NCBI GenBank assembly: GCA_040216765.1
Contig: JAVJON010000006.1
Location: 1 to 64,000, forward strand
Source: Marinibaculum sp040216765
Lineage (GTDB): Bacteria; Pseudomonadota; Alphaproteobacteria; Ferrovibrionales; Ferrovibrionaceae
Direction: 5' to 3'
Length of the DNA stretch: 64,000 nt
Part shown: positions 34,516-43,859 of the stretch, in pieces
Layout: every line of letters starts with the position of its first letter
How positions within the stretch are numbered: the stretch's first letter is position 1
Position numbers and translations under genes: made by a program
Notes under the pieces: model-generated
Told to the model about the DNA's origin: nothing
The model's database searches: none
What the model saw: only the letters and a program-made list of their open reading frames with translations

Positions 34516-35398
34516 GCGCCTGGGAGTTGAAATGCCCGATGCGCGGACCGCGACTGCCGGGCCCCTGCCGCCCCCCCTCGTCACCCGCGGGCCGACCCAC
34601 TGGTGTCCGGTTCAGGTCGGCTGCTATGCGATATGGCGCGACCTGCCCCCAAAAGCTCGTCACTCGCGGGCTCGTCCCGCGAGTCCATGGTGCCGCTGCC
34701 CAACGGTTTCCAACAGGTTCCGGGGCTATTGAGCCTCGCTCCCAGATGGACTGCCGGGTCGAGCCCACTGGTGTCCGGTTCAGGTCGGCTGCTGTGCGAT
34801 ATGGCGCGACCTGCCCCCCAAAAGCTCGTCACTCGCGGGCTTGTCCCGCGAGTCCATGGTGCCGCTGCCCAATGGTTTCCGTCACGTTCTGCCGCTATTG
34901 AGCCTCGCCTCGGGATGGACCGCCGGGACGCGCCCGGCGGTGACGAGAAAGGAAAGACGGCCGACACCTCCCTGTCTCGGCTCGGTGCCTTCCATCAACG
35001 GCCAGGCGGTGCAAGGCCTACGGGCCGCACCGCCCGGGCCGAACCGGACACCAGTGGGTCGAGCCCGGCGGTGACGAGATGGGGTGAGCAGCTGCCAAAT
35101 CGCTGTCTCAGTTCAACGCGTTCCGTGGGAAGGTCAGACGGAACAAGGACCTCCGGCTGAGCAGCCGCAGGGGAACCGGACAGCAGTGGGCCCGACCCGC
35201 GGGTCCATGGTGCCGCCCTGTCCGATCGATTGAGGCGGCCGTCTGCATGGGCCACCGGGACAAGCCCGGTGGCGACGACGGATGAAGGGGCCTGCCCGCC
35301 GGATCGCATCGAGGGGCTGTCAGCGTTCGGTTCACAAGCTCTGGCCCCGTCGCCGCGCCTGCCCGGCATGTCGCGGCGACGGGTGCGCGCGGCAGGGC
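34516..35398. repeat. 880-base gene-free region packed with REP-like palindromes
   Basis: No coding frame with credible codon use is seen. The stretch contains several palindromes of the CGTCACTCGCGGGC-T-GTCCCGCGAGTCCATGG type, interspersed with GCCGCTGCCCA and CTATTGAGCCTC phrases. The 20 bases at 34594-34613 recur exactly inverted at 35041-35060. The region lies between the VOC gene and the convergent dienelactone hydrolase gene, where repeats of this sort usually accumulate. Confidence 0.7.
34596..34932. repeat. 168-base direct tandem duplication
   Basis: Two copies, 34596-34763 and 34764-34932, start with CCCACTGGTGTCCGGTTCAG and share the same inner palindrome (TCGCGGGC..GTCCCGCGA). They differ by scattered substitutions and one C in a C-run, so the duplication is recent but not new. 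Confidence 0.8.
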
Positions 35399-36079
35399 TC
35401 AGAAGGCGTCCAGGCAGGCGGCGAACAGGCCCATGGTGCGCCGGCGCGCCAGGGTGGTTGCCGTCGCATCGTAGTTCTTCACCCGCTGGTCGCAGACGAA
35501 GCCGTGCTCGGCCTCGTAGATATGGGCGACCGCGGCCGGATTGCGCGCCGGCATTTCCTCTGCCAGCGACAGCGGGATCATCTGGTCCTTCGTCCCGAAA
35601 TGCAGCAGGGTCGGGCAGGCCACCCGCTCGTCCTTGAACTCGTTCCAGGGCCCGCCGTAATAGCAGCTCGCGGCCGCCACGCCGGGGACCCGCGCCGCCG
35701 CGACCCATGCCACGCCGCCGCCATAGCAGAAGCCGGTAATGCCGACCTTGCCGCCCTTGGCGGCCAGTTCGACCGCCGCGGCGACATCCTTCATGCAGCC
35801 ATCCCAGTCGACCTTGCCGCGGATGTCGCGCCCGCGTGCGACATCGGCCTCGCCATAGCCGAGTTCCACCTTGCGCTCGACCCGGTCATAGACCGCCGGC
35901 GCCACCGCCAGGTAGCCCTCGGCCGCAAAGGCCTCCGCCAGGCCGCGGATATGGTGGTTCACGCCGAAGATCTCCTGGATCACCACGACGGCGCCGCGCG
36001 GCCTGGCCACCGGCTCCGCCAGCCAGGCATCCAGGTTGTGGCCGTCGGCAGCCTTCAGTTCGGTCCATTTTCCGGCCAT
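35399..36079 (-). CDS. Dienelactone hydrolase family protein
   Basis: A 226-residue alpha/beta hydrolase starting at the ATG at 36079, after GGAGA. The nucleophile is Cys118 in GFCYGGG; the acid is the Asp in HFGTKDQMIP and the base the His in EAEHGFVCD, the classical Cys-Asp-His triad. The family hydrolyses lactones such as dienelactone in chlorocatechol breakdown, but many members have other substrates. It is downstream of two MaoC genes on the same strand, 55 bases from the nearer one. Confidence 0.9.
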   Translation of the reverse strand: MAGKWTELKAADGHNLDAWLAEPVARPRGAVVVIQEIFGVNHHIRGLAEAFAAEGYLAVAPAVYDRVERKVELGYGEADVARGRDIRGKVDWDGCMKDVAAAVELAAKGGKVGITGFCYGGGVAWVAAARVPGVAAASCYYGGPWNEFKDERVACPTLLHFGTKDQMIPLSLAEEMPARNPAAVAHIYEAEHGFVCDQRVKNYDATATTLARRRTMGLFAACLDAF

Positions 36080-36134
36080 GTCGCATCTCCTCCGTCTGGT
36101 TGTTCCGTCCCCTGCCCCGATCGGGGGCGGCGGC

Positions 36135-36590
36135 TCAGCCGCTCCCGCCGGCCGCGGCGCGCAGACGATAGCGGCCGATCGTGACGATCTCCAACACCAC
36201 GGCATCGTCCTGGTTCAGCACCTGGGTCGCGAACTTCACGATGCCGATCGGCTTGCTGCGCGAGGGCCGCTTCTCCGCCGTGACCGAGACCACCCGCAAC
36301 CGGTCGCCGGCAAAGACCGGGCGGCGCCATTCCAGCTTCTCGAAGCCGGGCGAGGGCAGGCCCGGCATGCCTGCCTCGCGGCCCGACACCAGCAGGTGCA
36401 TCATGATGCCCAGGGTGTGCCATCCGCTGGCGGCCAGCTGGCCGAACGGGCCCTCGGCGGCGGCGACGGGGTCCAGGTGGAAGGGTTGCGGGTCGAACTG
36501 GCCGGCGAAATCCAGAATCTCCGCCTCCGTGACCAGGTAGCTGCCGGTCTCTTCCCGGTCGCCGATCCCGATATCCTCGAAATACCGCAT
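36135..36590 (-). CDS. MaoC family dehydratase (second paralogue)
   Basis: A 151-residue single hot-dog protein. The active-site motif is FAGQFDPQPFHLDP, with ASGWHT after it, characteristic of (R)-specific enoyl-CoA hydratases of the MaoC group. It probably hydrates or dehydrates an acyl-CoA. Its stop lies 55 bases before the hydrolase start, and it begins 4 bases after the paralogue upstream. Confidence 0.9.
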   Translation of the reverse strand: MRYFEDIGIGDREETGSYLVTEAEILDFAGQFDPQPFHLDPVAAAEGPFGQLAASGWHTLGIMMHLLVSGREAGMPGLPSPGFEKLEWRRPVFAGDRLRVVSVTAEKRPSRSKPIGIVKFATQVLNQDDAVVLEIVTIGRYRLRAAAGGSG

Positions 36591-36594
36591 CGGC

Positions 36595-37059
36595 CTAGCC
36601 TTCCTGCCGGCTGCCGAGGGCGCCGCGGCAGCGGACGAAGTGGACCGCATCCATGGTGAAGACCTTCTCCGCCGCCTGGTTGTGCAGCACATAGCCGCAG
36701 TGGACGATCCCGCGGTCGGGGCGGGAGGCGGACCGGCGCGCCTCCAGGATCTCGGCGGTCAGGGTCAGCGCATCGCCCGGCTTCACCGGCAGGTGCCAGG
36801 TGCCGGCCGGCACCGAGGAGGCGCCCAGCGACGCGGTGTCCAGCACGAACGCCTCGCAGATCAGGCGCATGGTCATGGCGCCGGTATGCCAGCCGCTGGC
36901 GATCACCCCGCCCAGGCCGGCGGCGCGGCCGGCCTCCGGGTCCACATGGAAGGGCTGCGGGTCGAAGCGCCGCGCATAGGCGATGATCTCGGCCTCGCTC
37001 ACGCTCTTGGGGCCGGCGGTGAAGCTGCGGCCGACGGTCAGGTCCTCGAAGTACAGCAT
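36595..37059 (-). CDS. MaoC family dehydratase (first paralogue)
   Basis: A 154-residue hot-dog protein starting MLYFEDLTVG at 37059. The catalytic motif is YARRFDPQPFHVDP, followed by ASGWHTGAMTMRLICEAFV. It is clearly homologous to its neighbour, so the two may form a heterodimer as in some bacterial two-gene MaoC sets, or act separately. Substrate unknown. Confidence 0.9.
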   Translation of the reverse strand: MLYFEDLTVGRSFTAGPKSVSEAEIIAYARRFDPQPFHVDPEAGRAAGLGGVIASGWHTGAMTMRLICEAFVLDTASLGASSVPAGTWHLPVKPGDALTLTAEILEARRSASRPDRGIVHCGYVLHNQAAEKVFTMDAVHFVRCRGALGSRQEG

Positions 37060-37285
37060 GGCCGAAGAATAGCCGCCCGGTGCGACCGTCGCCATGCATC
37101 GCTTCCCGGGCGGACATGCAGGGGCTGACCGGTCTCCGGAATCGCCTTGAGGTTCTCGCCTTCCTCGGCCATGTGGCGCCGGACGGCATCCAGCATCCGG
37201 CGGTTCAGCCGTGCGGCGAGCGGGCCGATGCGCAGCGGCAGGCTCTGCCGGAACAGGAACCTGTCGGGCCCCTCCCTGAAGGCGG
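37038..37285 (-). pseudogene. Possible 5'-truncated gene remnant, minus strand
   Basis: The minus frame ending at 37038 reads FREGPDRFLFRQSLPLRIGPL and RRHMAEEGENLKAIPETGQP, with balanced composition and high GC3 unlike the random frames here. The tail MAEEGENLKAI resembles the C-terminal helix of SRPBCC/START-type proteins. No credible start or N-terminus exists upstream, and the frame overlaps the first MaoC start by 22 bases. It is probably the 3' part of a deleted gene. Confidence 0.35.
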
Positions 37286-37413
37286 ATGGCGGGTTCGAGA
37301 TCACAGAGTTCGTGGATGTCGTCCGCAAGGCCAATACCGGCCTGGTCGAGGCGCTGGACCGCTATATCCGGCCGCGCAAGCAGGCCTGTCGGGCTGTGCT
37401 CCTGGCCCATTGA
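37275..37413 (+). pseudogene. Possible gene remnant, plus strand, ends at 37413
   Basis: From about 37275 the plus frame ending TGA at 37411-37413 reads GGFEITEFVDVVRKANTGLV and EALDRYIRPRKQACRAVLLAH, with strong GC3 and natural composition. Upstream the same frame becomes antisense-like (Arg/Ser-rich), so the coding part begins abruptly. I do not recognise the family. Confidence 0.3.
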
Positions 37414-37427
37414 CCGGGTGGGTTTGA

Positions 37428-37706
37428 GCCTCCGGCTGCCGGAACCGGGCATCGGCCTTCCGGGTTCCAGGTGGCGCGGCCTGTCAGCAGGCGCGGCTGA
37501 TCCCGCAGGGAGCCGGGCACCACGCGACGGGGCATCTCTGCCCCGGCGAATGGGCGGTCATCGCGCTGACCGGCCGCCGCGCAGGGCTGCTGGCCGGCGC
37601 GGTGCGCTACGACGTGCCGGCCCAGGACCTGAGCCTGCGGCTGGACCGCAGGCCGGCCTTGCCCGAAAGCGGCTTCGTCATCGGCAATATGACGGCAGCG
37701 GGGTGA
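37428..37706 (+). pseudogene. Possible C-terminal gene remnant without a start
   Basis: A frame open from 37428 to TGA at 37704-37706. Its last 60 codons (WAVIALTGRRAGLLAGAVRY, DVPAQDLSLRLDRRPALPES, GFVIGNMTAAG) look like real protein with strong third-position GC. No ATG, GTG or TTG precedes them in frame. It lies 14 bases after the preceding remnant and may be a decayed gene or a C-terminal fragment. Confidence 0.35.
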
Positions 37707-37756
37707 GGGCAGCGGGGGGAGGGCAGCGGGGCGAGGCCCCGTTGCAAGCGCCGCCC

Positions 37757-38854
37757 TCAGGTGTTGAAGCGGAAATGCATCACGTCGCCGTCCTGCACCA
37801 CATAGTCGCGCCCCTCCAGGCGCAGCTTGCCGGCGTCGCGTGCGCCGGCCTCGCCGTTGCCGGCGATATAGCTGTCATAGTCGATGGTCTCGGCGCGGAT
37901 GAAGCCCTTCTCGAAGTCGGTATGGATCTCGCCGGCGGCCTGCGGCGCATGGGCGCCGGTGCGGACGGTCCAGGCGCGGGCCTCCTTCGGGCCCACGGTG
38001 AAGAAGGTGATCAGGCCCAGCAGGTCGTAGCCGGCGCGGATCAGCCGGTCGAGCCCCGGCTCCTCCAGGTTCAGGTCGTCCAGGAAGGCAGCGCGCTCCT
38101 CGGCCTCCAGCAGGGCGACCTCCGCCTCGATGGCGGCGGAGATCGTGACGACGCCGGCGCCTTCCGCCGCGGCCTTCTCCGCGACGCGGGCGGTCTGGGC
38201 GTTGCCGGCGGCGGCATCGCCCTCGGCCACGTTGCAGATGTACAGGACCGGCTTGGCGGTGATCAGTTGCAGGCTGTGGAACAGCGGGCGCTCCGCCTCG
38301 CCGACATCCAGGATGCGCGCCGGCGCGCCGGTCTGCAGGTGCGCCAGCGCGCGCTCCATCAGCGCCAGCAGGGCCTTCGCCTCCTCCTCGCCGCCGCGGG
38401 CGCGCTTGACCTGCTGCGGCACCCGCTTCTCCAGGCTCTCCAGGTCGGCGAGCATCAGCTCGGTCTCCACCGTCTCGGCATCGGCGATCGGGTCGACCTT
38501 GCCCTCGACATGGGAGATATCGTCATCCTCGAAGCAGCGCAGCACGTGGCAGATCGCGTCGACCTCGCGGATATGGGCGAGGAACTGGTTGCCCAGGCCT
38601 TCGCCGCTGGCCGCGCCGCGGACCAGGCCGGCAATGTCGACGAAGGTGATCTGCGTGGGCAGGATCTCCTTGGACTTCGCGATCGCGGCCAGCTTCTGCA
38701 GCCGCGGGTCCGGCACCGCGACCTGCCCGGTATTCGGCTCGATGGTGCAGAACGGATAGTTTGCCGCCTGCGCCGCAGCGGTCTGCGTCAGCGCATTGAA
38801 CAGGGTCGACTTGCCGACATTCGGCAGGCCCACGATGCCGCACTTGAAACCCAT
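37757..38854 (-). CDS. ychF: Ribosome-associated ATPase/GTPase YchF (EngD)
   Basis: A 365-residue OBG-type P-loop protein that prefers ATP and binds ribosomes. G1 is GLPNVGKST (8-16), the switch region has VDIAGLV, and NVAEGD stands in place of the NKxD specificity motif, the reason for ATP use. The TGS domain is at the C-terminus (RAWTVRTGAHAPQAAGEIHTDFEKGFIRAE, in parts). Its ATG directly follows the pth stop TAG, so the pair is coupled. Confidence 0.97.
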   Translation of the reverse strand: MGFKCGIVGLPNVGKSTLFNALTQTAAAQAANYPFCTIEPNTGQVAVPDPRLQKLAAIAKSKEILPTQITFVDIAGLVRGAASGEGLGNQFLAHIREVDAICHVLRCFEDDDISHVEGKVDPIADAETVETELMLADLESLEKRVPQQVKRARGGEEEAKALLALMERALAHLQTGAPARILDVGEAERPLFHSLQLITAKPVLYICNVAEGDAAAGNAQTARVAEKAAAEGAGVVTISAAIEAEVALLEAEERAAFLDDLNLEEPGLDRLIRAGYDLLGLITFFTVGPKEARAWTVRTGAHAPQAAGEIHTDFEKGFIRAETIDYDSYIAGNGEAGARDAGKLRLEGRDYVVQDGDVMHFRFNT

Positions 38855-39475
38855 CTAGCTTCGATCCTCTTCGGTGATGCGGCCGCGGGCCGCGACCGGC
38901 GCGGCCGGCGGCGGGGCCTTCAGGGCGACGCGCGACATGAAACCCGGGGCGTCGCCCCTGGCGAGCAGCGGCGCTGCATCGGCTATGCCGTCCAGCAGCG
39001 GGTCCAGCCAGTCGCGATCGCTGCGGGAGAAGGCGCCCAGGACATGGCCCAGCACCAGCGCCTTGTCGCCGGGATGGCCGATGCCCAGGCGGATCCGCCA
39101 GAAATCCGGCCCGATCGCCGGCGCGATGGAGCGCAGGCCGTTATGGCCCGCCAGGCCGCCGCCCAGCTTCACCCGGACCTTGCCCGGCTCCAGGTCCAGC
39201 TCGTCGTGGAACACGAACACCGCATCCAGGCCCAGCTTGTAGAAGCGCACGGCCTCGCCGACCGACTGGCCGGAGCGGTTCATGTAGGTTGCCGGTTTCA
39301 GGGCAATGACCTTGCGGCCGGCCAGCTGGCCTTCCGCGACGGCACCGTGGAACCGGCTGCGCCAGGGGGAAAAGCGGTGCATGGCGGCGAGCGCGTCGAC
39401 TGCCATGAAGCCGATATTGTGCCGGTCGTTCTCGTGCTTGCGCTCGGGATTGCCCAAGCCGGCGAAGAGCAGCAT
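38855..39475 (-). CDS. pth: Peptidyl-tRNA hydrolase
   Basis: A 206-residue enzyme that releases tRNA from stalled peptidyl-tRNA. Catalytic and binding residues are visible: Asn9 in GLGNPE, His19 in NDRHNIGF, and HDELDLEPGKVRVKLGGGLAGHNGLRS with the catalytic Asp (in parts). The C-terminal tail of about 20 residues, PPPAAPVAARGRITEEDRS, is low in complexity. The ATG at 39475 follows GGAAGG. The gene order rplY-pth-ychF is common in proteobacteria. Confidence 0.96.
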   Translation of the reverse strand: MLLFAGLGNPERKHENDRHNIGFMAVDALAAMHRFSPWRSRFHGAVAEGQLAGRKVIALKPATYMNRSGQSVGEAVRFYKLGLDAVFVFHDELDLEPGKVRVKLGGGLAGHNGLRSIAPAIGPDFWRIRLGIGHPGDKALVLGHVLGAFSRSDRDWLDPLLDGIADAAPLLARGDAPGFMSRVALKAPPPAAPVAARGRITEEDRS

Positions 39476-39561
39476 CGGCCAACCTTCCAGCGGGACGGGC
39501 ACTGCCGGCGCAAACGCGCCGGCAGTACCGCATCGATGGACCGGGACGGCGACGGGAGGGG

Positions 39562-40203
39562 TCAGTCCTCGTCGTCGGGCTCCGGTGCAACCTTCTCCGC
39601 CGCCTCGTCGTCGACGTCGTCCGCACCTTCGGGCATCACGCTCGGGGCGGCGATCGTGGCAATGGTGAAGTCGCGATCGGTGATGACCGAATCCACGCCA
39701 TCCGGCAGGCTGACCGACGAGATATGGATGGAATCGCCGATCTCGGCCTTGCTCAGGTCGATGTCGATCTGGTGCGGGATCGACATCGCCGGGCAGTACA
39801 GCTCCAGCTCATGGCGCACGACGTTCAGCACGCCGCCGCGCTTCAGGCCGGGCGATTTCTCATGGTTCAGGAAGTGCACCGGCACGTCGACCTGGATCCG
39901 CGAGCTGGCGCCGACGCGCAGGAAATCGACATGGATCGGCCAGTCCGTGACCGGGTCGAGCTGCACGTCGCGGGCGAGCACCACATGCTTGCCGCTGTCC
40001 AGATTGATCTCGTAGATCTGGTTGTTGACATGACCCTGCTCGATCATCTTCTGGATCTCGCGGAAATCGACCGAGATCGATTCCGGGTCCTTCTTGTCGC
40101 CGTAGATCACGGCCGGGATGCGGCCCTCGCGACGCAACGCCCGAGCGGTCCCCTTGCCGGCCTTCGAGCGCGCCTGCGCAGCCATCTGTGCTGCTTCTGA
40201 CAT
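39562..40203 (-). CDS. rplY: 50S ribosomal protein L25/general stress protein Ctc
   Basis: A 213-residue long-form L25. The N-terminal 5S-rRNA-binding domain (KGTARALRREGRIPAVIYG) is followed by the TL5/Ctc domain and an acidic C-terminal tail (EGADDVDDEAAEKVAPEPDDED). The protein stabilises the central protuberance of the large subunit. AGGAG precedes the ATG at 40203. It lies 115 bases downstream of prs in the same direction. Confidence 0.96.
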   Translation of the reverse strand: MSEAAQMAAQARSKAGKGTARALRREGRIPAVIYGDKKDPESISVDFREIQKMIEQGHVNNQIYEINLDSGKHVVLARDVQLDPVTDWPIHVDFLRVGASSRIQVDVPVHFLNHEKSPGLKRGGVLNVVRHELELYCPAMSIPHQIDIDLSKAEIGDSIHISSVSLPDGVDSVITDRDFTIATIAAPSVMPEGADDVDDEAAEKVAPEPDDED

Positions 40204-40318
40204 AGTCGTTCTCTCCTGCTTGCCATGACGGCGCCGGCCTCCAGGGGTGCCGCATACGCCGACAGGCAGTCCGCACATACCGACGGGGGCCGCGTCCCTG
40301 GGGACCGCCCCTGCCGCC

Positions 40319-41251
<933 letters not shown>

Positions 41252-41720
41252 ATGTGCATCGTCGGGATCGACATGGGCCCCGGTTCTTGCTGTTCGGTCT
41301 GGATCTGCATGGTGTCCTGCATCTGCGGTTGGCGAGGTACTGCGATGCCGGACAGGGAAACCGGTCGTAGAGGCACCGCCGTTCGAGCAACCCGCAGGCG
41401 GGGGACGAATGGGAAGGGCTGCCGGCGCGACGACGCCGGGCCGGGCGCAATCTAGCAATGGCCCGGCGGGGGTGCAATATTGCGTGACTGCGTATTCGCA
41501 TCCATCTGACCGGCCGCGCGGCTGCATACCCGCGTGTCACATAATTGTCCCCGTAGGCTGGAATTGGGTTAGCCTCGCACTGCCGCCGGCAATTCCGACA
41601 GGTCGCGGCATCGGGTTCGCGAGCGTTTCGAGGCTGTTCCATGCGTGTATCAGGAAAAGGTGGCGGACCGGCCCGGCCGGGTCCGCGAAGGCGGCCCTAC
41701 CGGGGTCGGCGGGCGACCGC
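41252..41720. other. 469-base intergenic region between prs and hyuA
   Basis: Apart from the prs promoter this divergent gap holds no credible gene. Frames that continue upstream of hyuA and prs have non-coding character. No riboswitch-like structure is evident by eye. Confidence 0.5.
41449..41477 (-). promoter_or_regulatory. Sigma-70-like promoter upstream of prs
   Basis: On the minus strand, TTGCAC (41477-41472) and TAGATT (41454-41449) are separated by exactly 17 bases. This gives a leader of about 190 bases before prs. Confidence 0.55.
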
Positions 41721-43859
41721 ATGACGGCCGGTGGCGGGACCCCGCATGTGAAGCTGGCCGTCGATATCGGCGGCACCTTCACCGACGTGGTGCTGGAGAT
41801 CGGCGCGGCGCAGACCAGCACCAAGGTGCTGACCGAGACCAGGGCGCCGGAACGCGGCGTCATGGCGGGGATCCGTGCCGTGCTGTCCGAGGCCGGGATG
41901 GCTGCCTCCCGGGTCGACATGCTGGTGCATGGCACCACCCTGGCCACCAACGCGCTGATCGAGCGCAAGGGCGCCCGCACCGCCCTGCTGGCCACGCAGG
42001 GGCATCGCGACACCCTGGACCTGGCCTACGAGGACCGCTTCGCCGAATACGACGTCTATATCGACAAGCCGGAACCGCTGGTGCCCCGCAACCTGCGCTT
42101 CACGGCGGCGGAGCGGATCACCGCCCGCGGCGATGTCCTGCTGCCGCTGCACGAGGAGGGGGTGCGGCAGCTGGTGCCGCAGCTGCGGGCAGCCGGCATC
42201 GAGAGCCTGGCGATCGGCTTCCTGCACGCCTATGCGAACGGCGAGCACGAACGCCGCGCGGCGGAGATCCTGGCAGCCGAGATGCCCGGCCTGTGGATTA
42301 CCCTCTCGTCGGAGGTCTGCCCGGAGATCCGCGAATATGACCGGTTCTCCACCGCCGCGGCCAATGCCTATGTGCAGCCCCTGATGGCCGGCTATCTGGA
42401 ACGGCTGGCCACCGCGCTGGCGGCAGACGGTTTCGACGCGGGCCTCTATCTGATGCTGTCCGGCGGCGGCCTGGCGACCCTGGACACGGCGAAGCGCTTC
42501 CCCGTGCGCCTGGTGGAATCCGGGCCGGCGGGCGGTGCCATCCTCGCCGCGTCGGTGGCACGCGAATGCGCGATCGACCGGCTGCTGTCCTTCGACATGG
42601 GCGGGACGACCGCCAAGATCTGCCTGATCGACGACGCCGCGCCGCAGACCTCGCCCAGCTTCGAGGTGGCGCGCGTGTACCATTACATGAAGGGCAGCGG
42701 CCTGCCGCTGAGGGTGCCGGTGATCGAGCTGGTGGAGATCGGTGCGGGCGGCGGCTCGATCGCATCGATCGACAGCCTGGGACGGATCGCCGTGGGACCG
42801 CAGAGCGCGGGCTCCGATCCCGGCCCGTCCTGCTACGGCCGCGGCGGCACCGCGGCAACGGTCACCGATGCCGACCTGGTGCTGGGCAAGATCGATGCGC
42901 AGGGCTTTGCCGGCGGCTCGATCCGGCTGGACGGCGCGGCCGCGCGCGCGGCCGTCGTCCGGGCCGTCGGCGCGGCGCTGGAGCCGGGTGGCGCCCAGGA
43001 CGGGCAGGACCTCGCCCAGAAGGCTGCCCTGGGGGTGGCCGAGATCGTCGACGAGAACATGGCCAGCGCGGCGCGCATCCACTCCATCGAGCGCGGCAAG
43101 ACCCTTGGCGACCGCGCCATGGTGGCGTTCGGCGGCGCGGCGCCGCTGCACGCCGCGCGGATCGCCGAGAAGCTTGGCATCGACCGGGTGATCGTGCCCA
43201 CCAATGCCGGCGTGGGCTCCGCCGTCGGCTTCCTGCGGGCGCCGGTGGCCTACGAGGTGGTGCGCAGCCGGTACATGCGGCTGTCCGGCTTCGATGCGGA
43301 GACCGCAAATGCCACCCTTGCCGAGATGTCGGGGGAGGCACGCGACGTCGTGGAGAAGGGCGCGATGGGCCGGCCCCTGGTTGAAACCCGGCTGGCGGCC
43401 ATGCGCTATATCGGCCAGGGTCACGAGATCGCCGTGCCGGTGCCGGACGGGCAGCTGGCGGCAGGGGACCGCGAGGCCCTGCGGGACGGCTTCGAGGCGC
43501 AGTATGCGCGCCAGTACGGCCGCGCCGTGACCGGCGTGGATGTGGAGATCATGGGCTGGTCGCTGACCGTTTCCACCGCGGCGGGGGAGGCGCCGGCACC
43601 GGCGCAGGCCGCCGCGGAGGGTGCCGCGCCGCCGCCGGCGGGACGCCGGCAGGTGTACGATGCCGTTTCCAAGCGGTTCGAGACGTATCGCGAATATCCC
43701 CGCGCCGCCCTGCGGCCCGGCATGCGGCTGGAAGGGCCGGCGGTGATTACCGAGGACCAGACCACGACGATCGTCACCCCGCCGTTCGACGTGGCCGTCA
43801 ACGAACTTGGCTATATCGTCATGGAGCGCCGCAGGCCGGCGCCGGGAGGACGCCGATGA
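41721..43859 (+). CDS. hyuA: Hydantoinase/oxoprolinase family protein, A subunit
   Basis: A 712-residue protein of the HyuA branch. The N-terminal ASKHA ATP-binding loop is VDIGGTFTDVVLE and the second, mid-protein, is LLSFDMGGTTAKICLID. VHGTTLATNALIERKGARTALL and SGPAGGAILAA are further family marks. Together with HyuB the enzyme cleaves 5-oxoproline, N-methylhydantoin or similar cyclic amides at the cost of ATP. It ends in an ATGA overlap with hyuB. An Ala/Pro-rich insert (AAAEGAAPPPAGR) sits near residue 630. Confidence 0.9.
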   Translation: MTAGGGTPHVKLAVDIGGTFTDVVLEIGAAQTSTKVLTETRAPERGVMAGIRAVLSEAGMAASRVDMLVHGTTLATNALIERKGARTALLATQGHRDTLDLAYEDRFAEYDVYIDKPEPLVPRNLRFTAAERITARGDVLLPLHEEGVRQLVPQLRAAGIESLAIGFLHAYANGEHERRAAEILAAEMPGLWITLSSEVCPEIREYDRFSTAAANAYVQPLMAGYLERLATALAADGFDAGLYLMLSGGGLATLDTAKRFPVRLVESGPAGGAILAASVARECAIDRLLSFDMGGTTAKICLIDDAAPQTSPSFEVARVYHYMKGSGLPLRVPVIELVEIGAGGGSIASIDSLGRIAVGPQSAGSDPGPSCYGRGGTAATVTDADLVLGKIDAQGFAGGSIRLDGAAARAAVVRAVGAALEPGGAQDGQDLAQKAALGVAEIVDENMASAARIHSIERGKTLGDRAMVAFGGAAPLHAARIAEKLGIDRVIVPTNAGVGSAVGFLRAPVAYEVVRSRYMRLSGFDAETANATLAEMSGEARDVVEKGAMGRPLVETRLAAMRYIGQGHEIAVPVPDGQLAAGDREALRDGFEAQYARQYGRAVTGVDVEIMGWSLTVSTAAGEAPAPAQAAAEGAAPPPAGRRQVYDAVSKRFETYREYPRAALRPGMRLEGPAVITEDQTTTIVTPPFDVAVNELGYIVMERRRPAPGGRR

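Noticed and set aside
37286..40015. A 909-codon plus-strand frame across ychF, pth and rplY
   Set aside because: It lies antisense to three confidently identified genes and has the same shadow composition.
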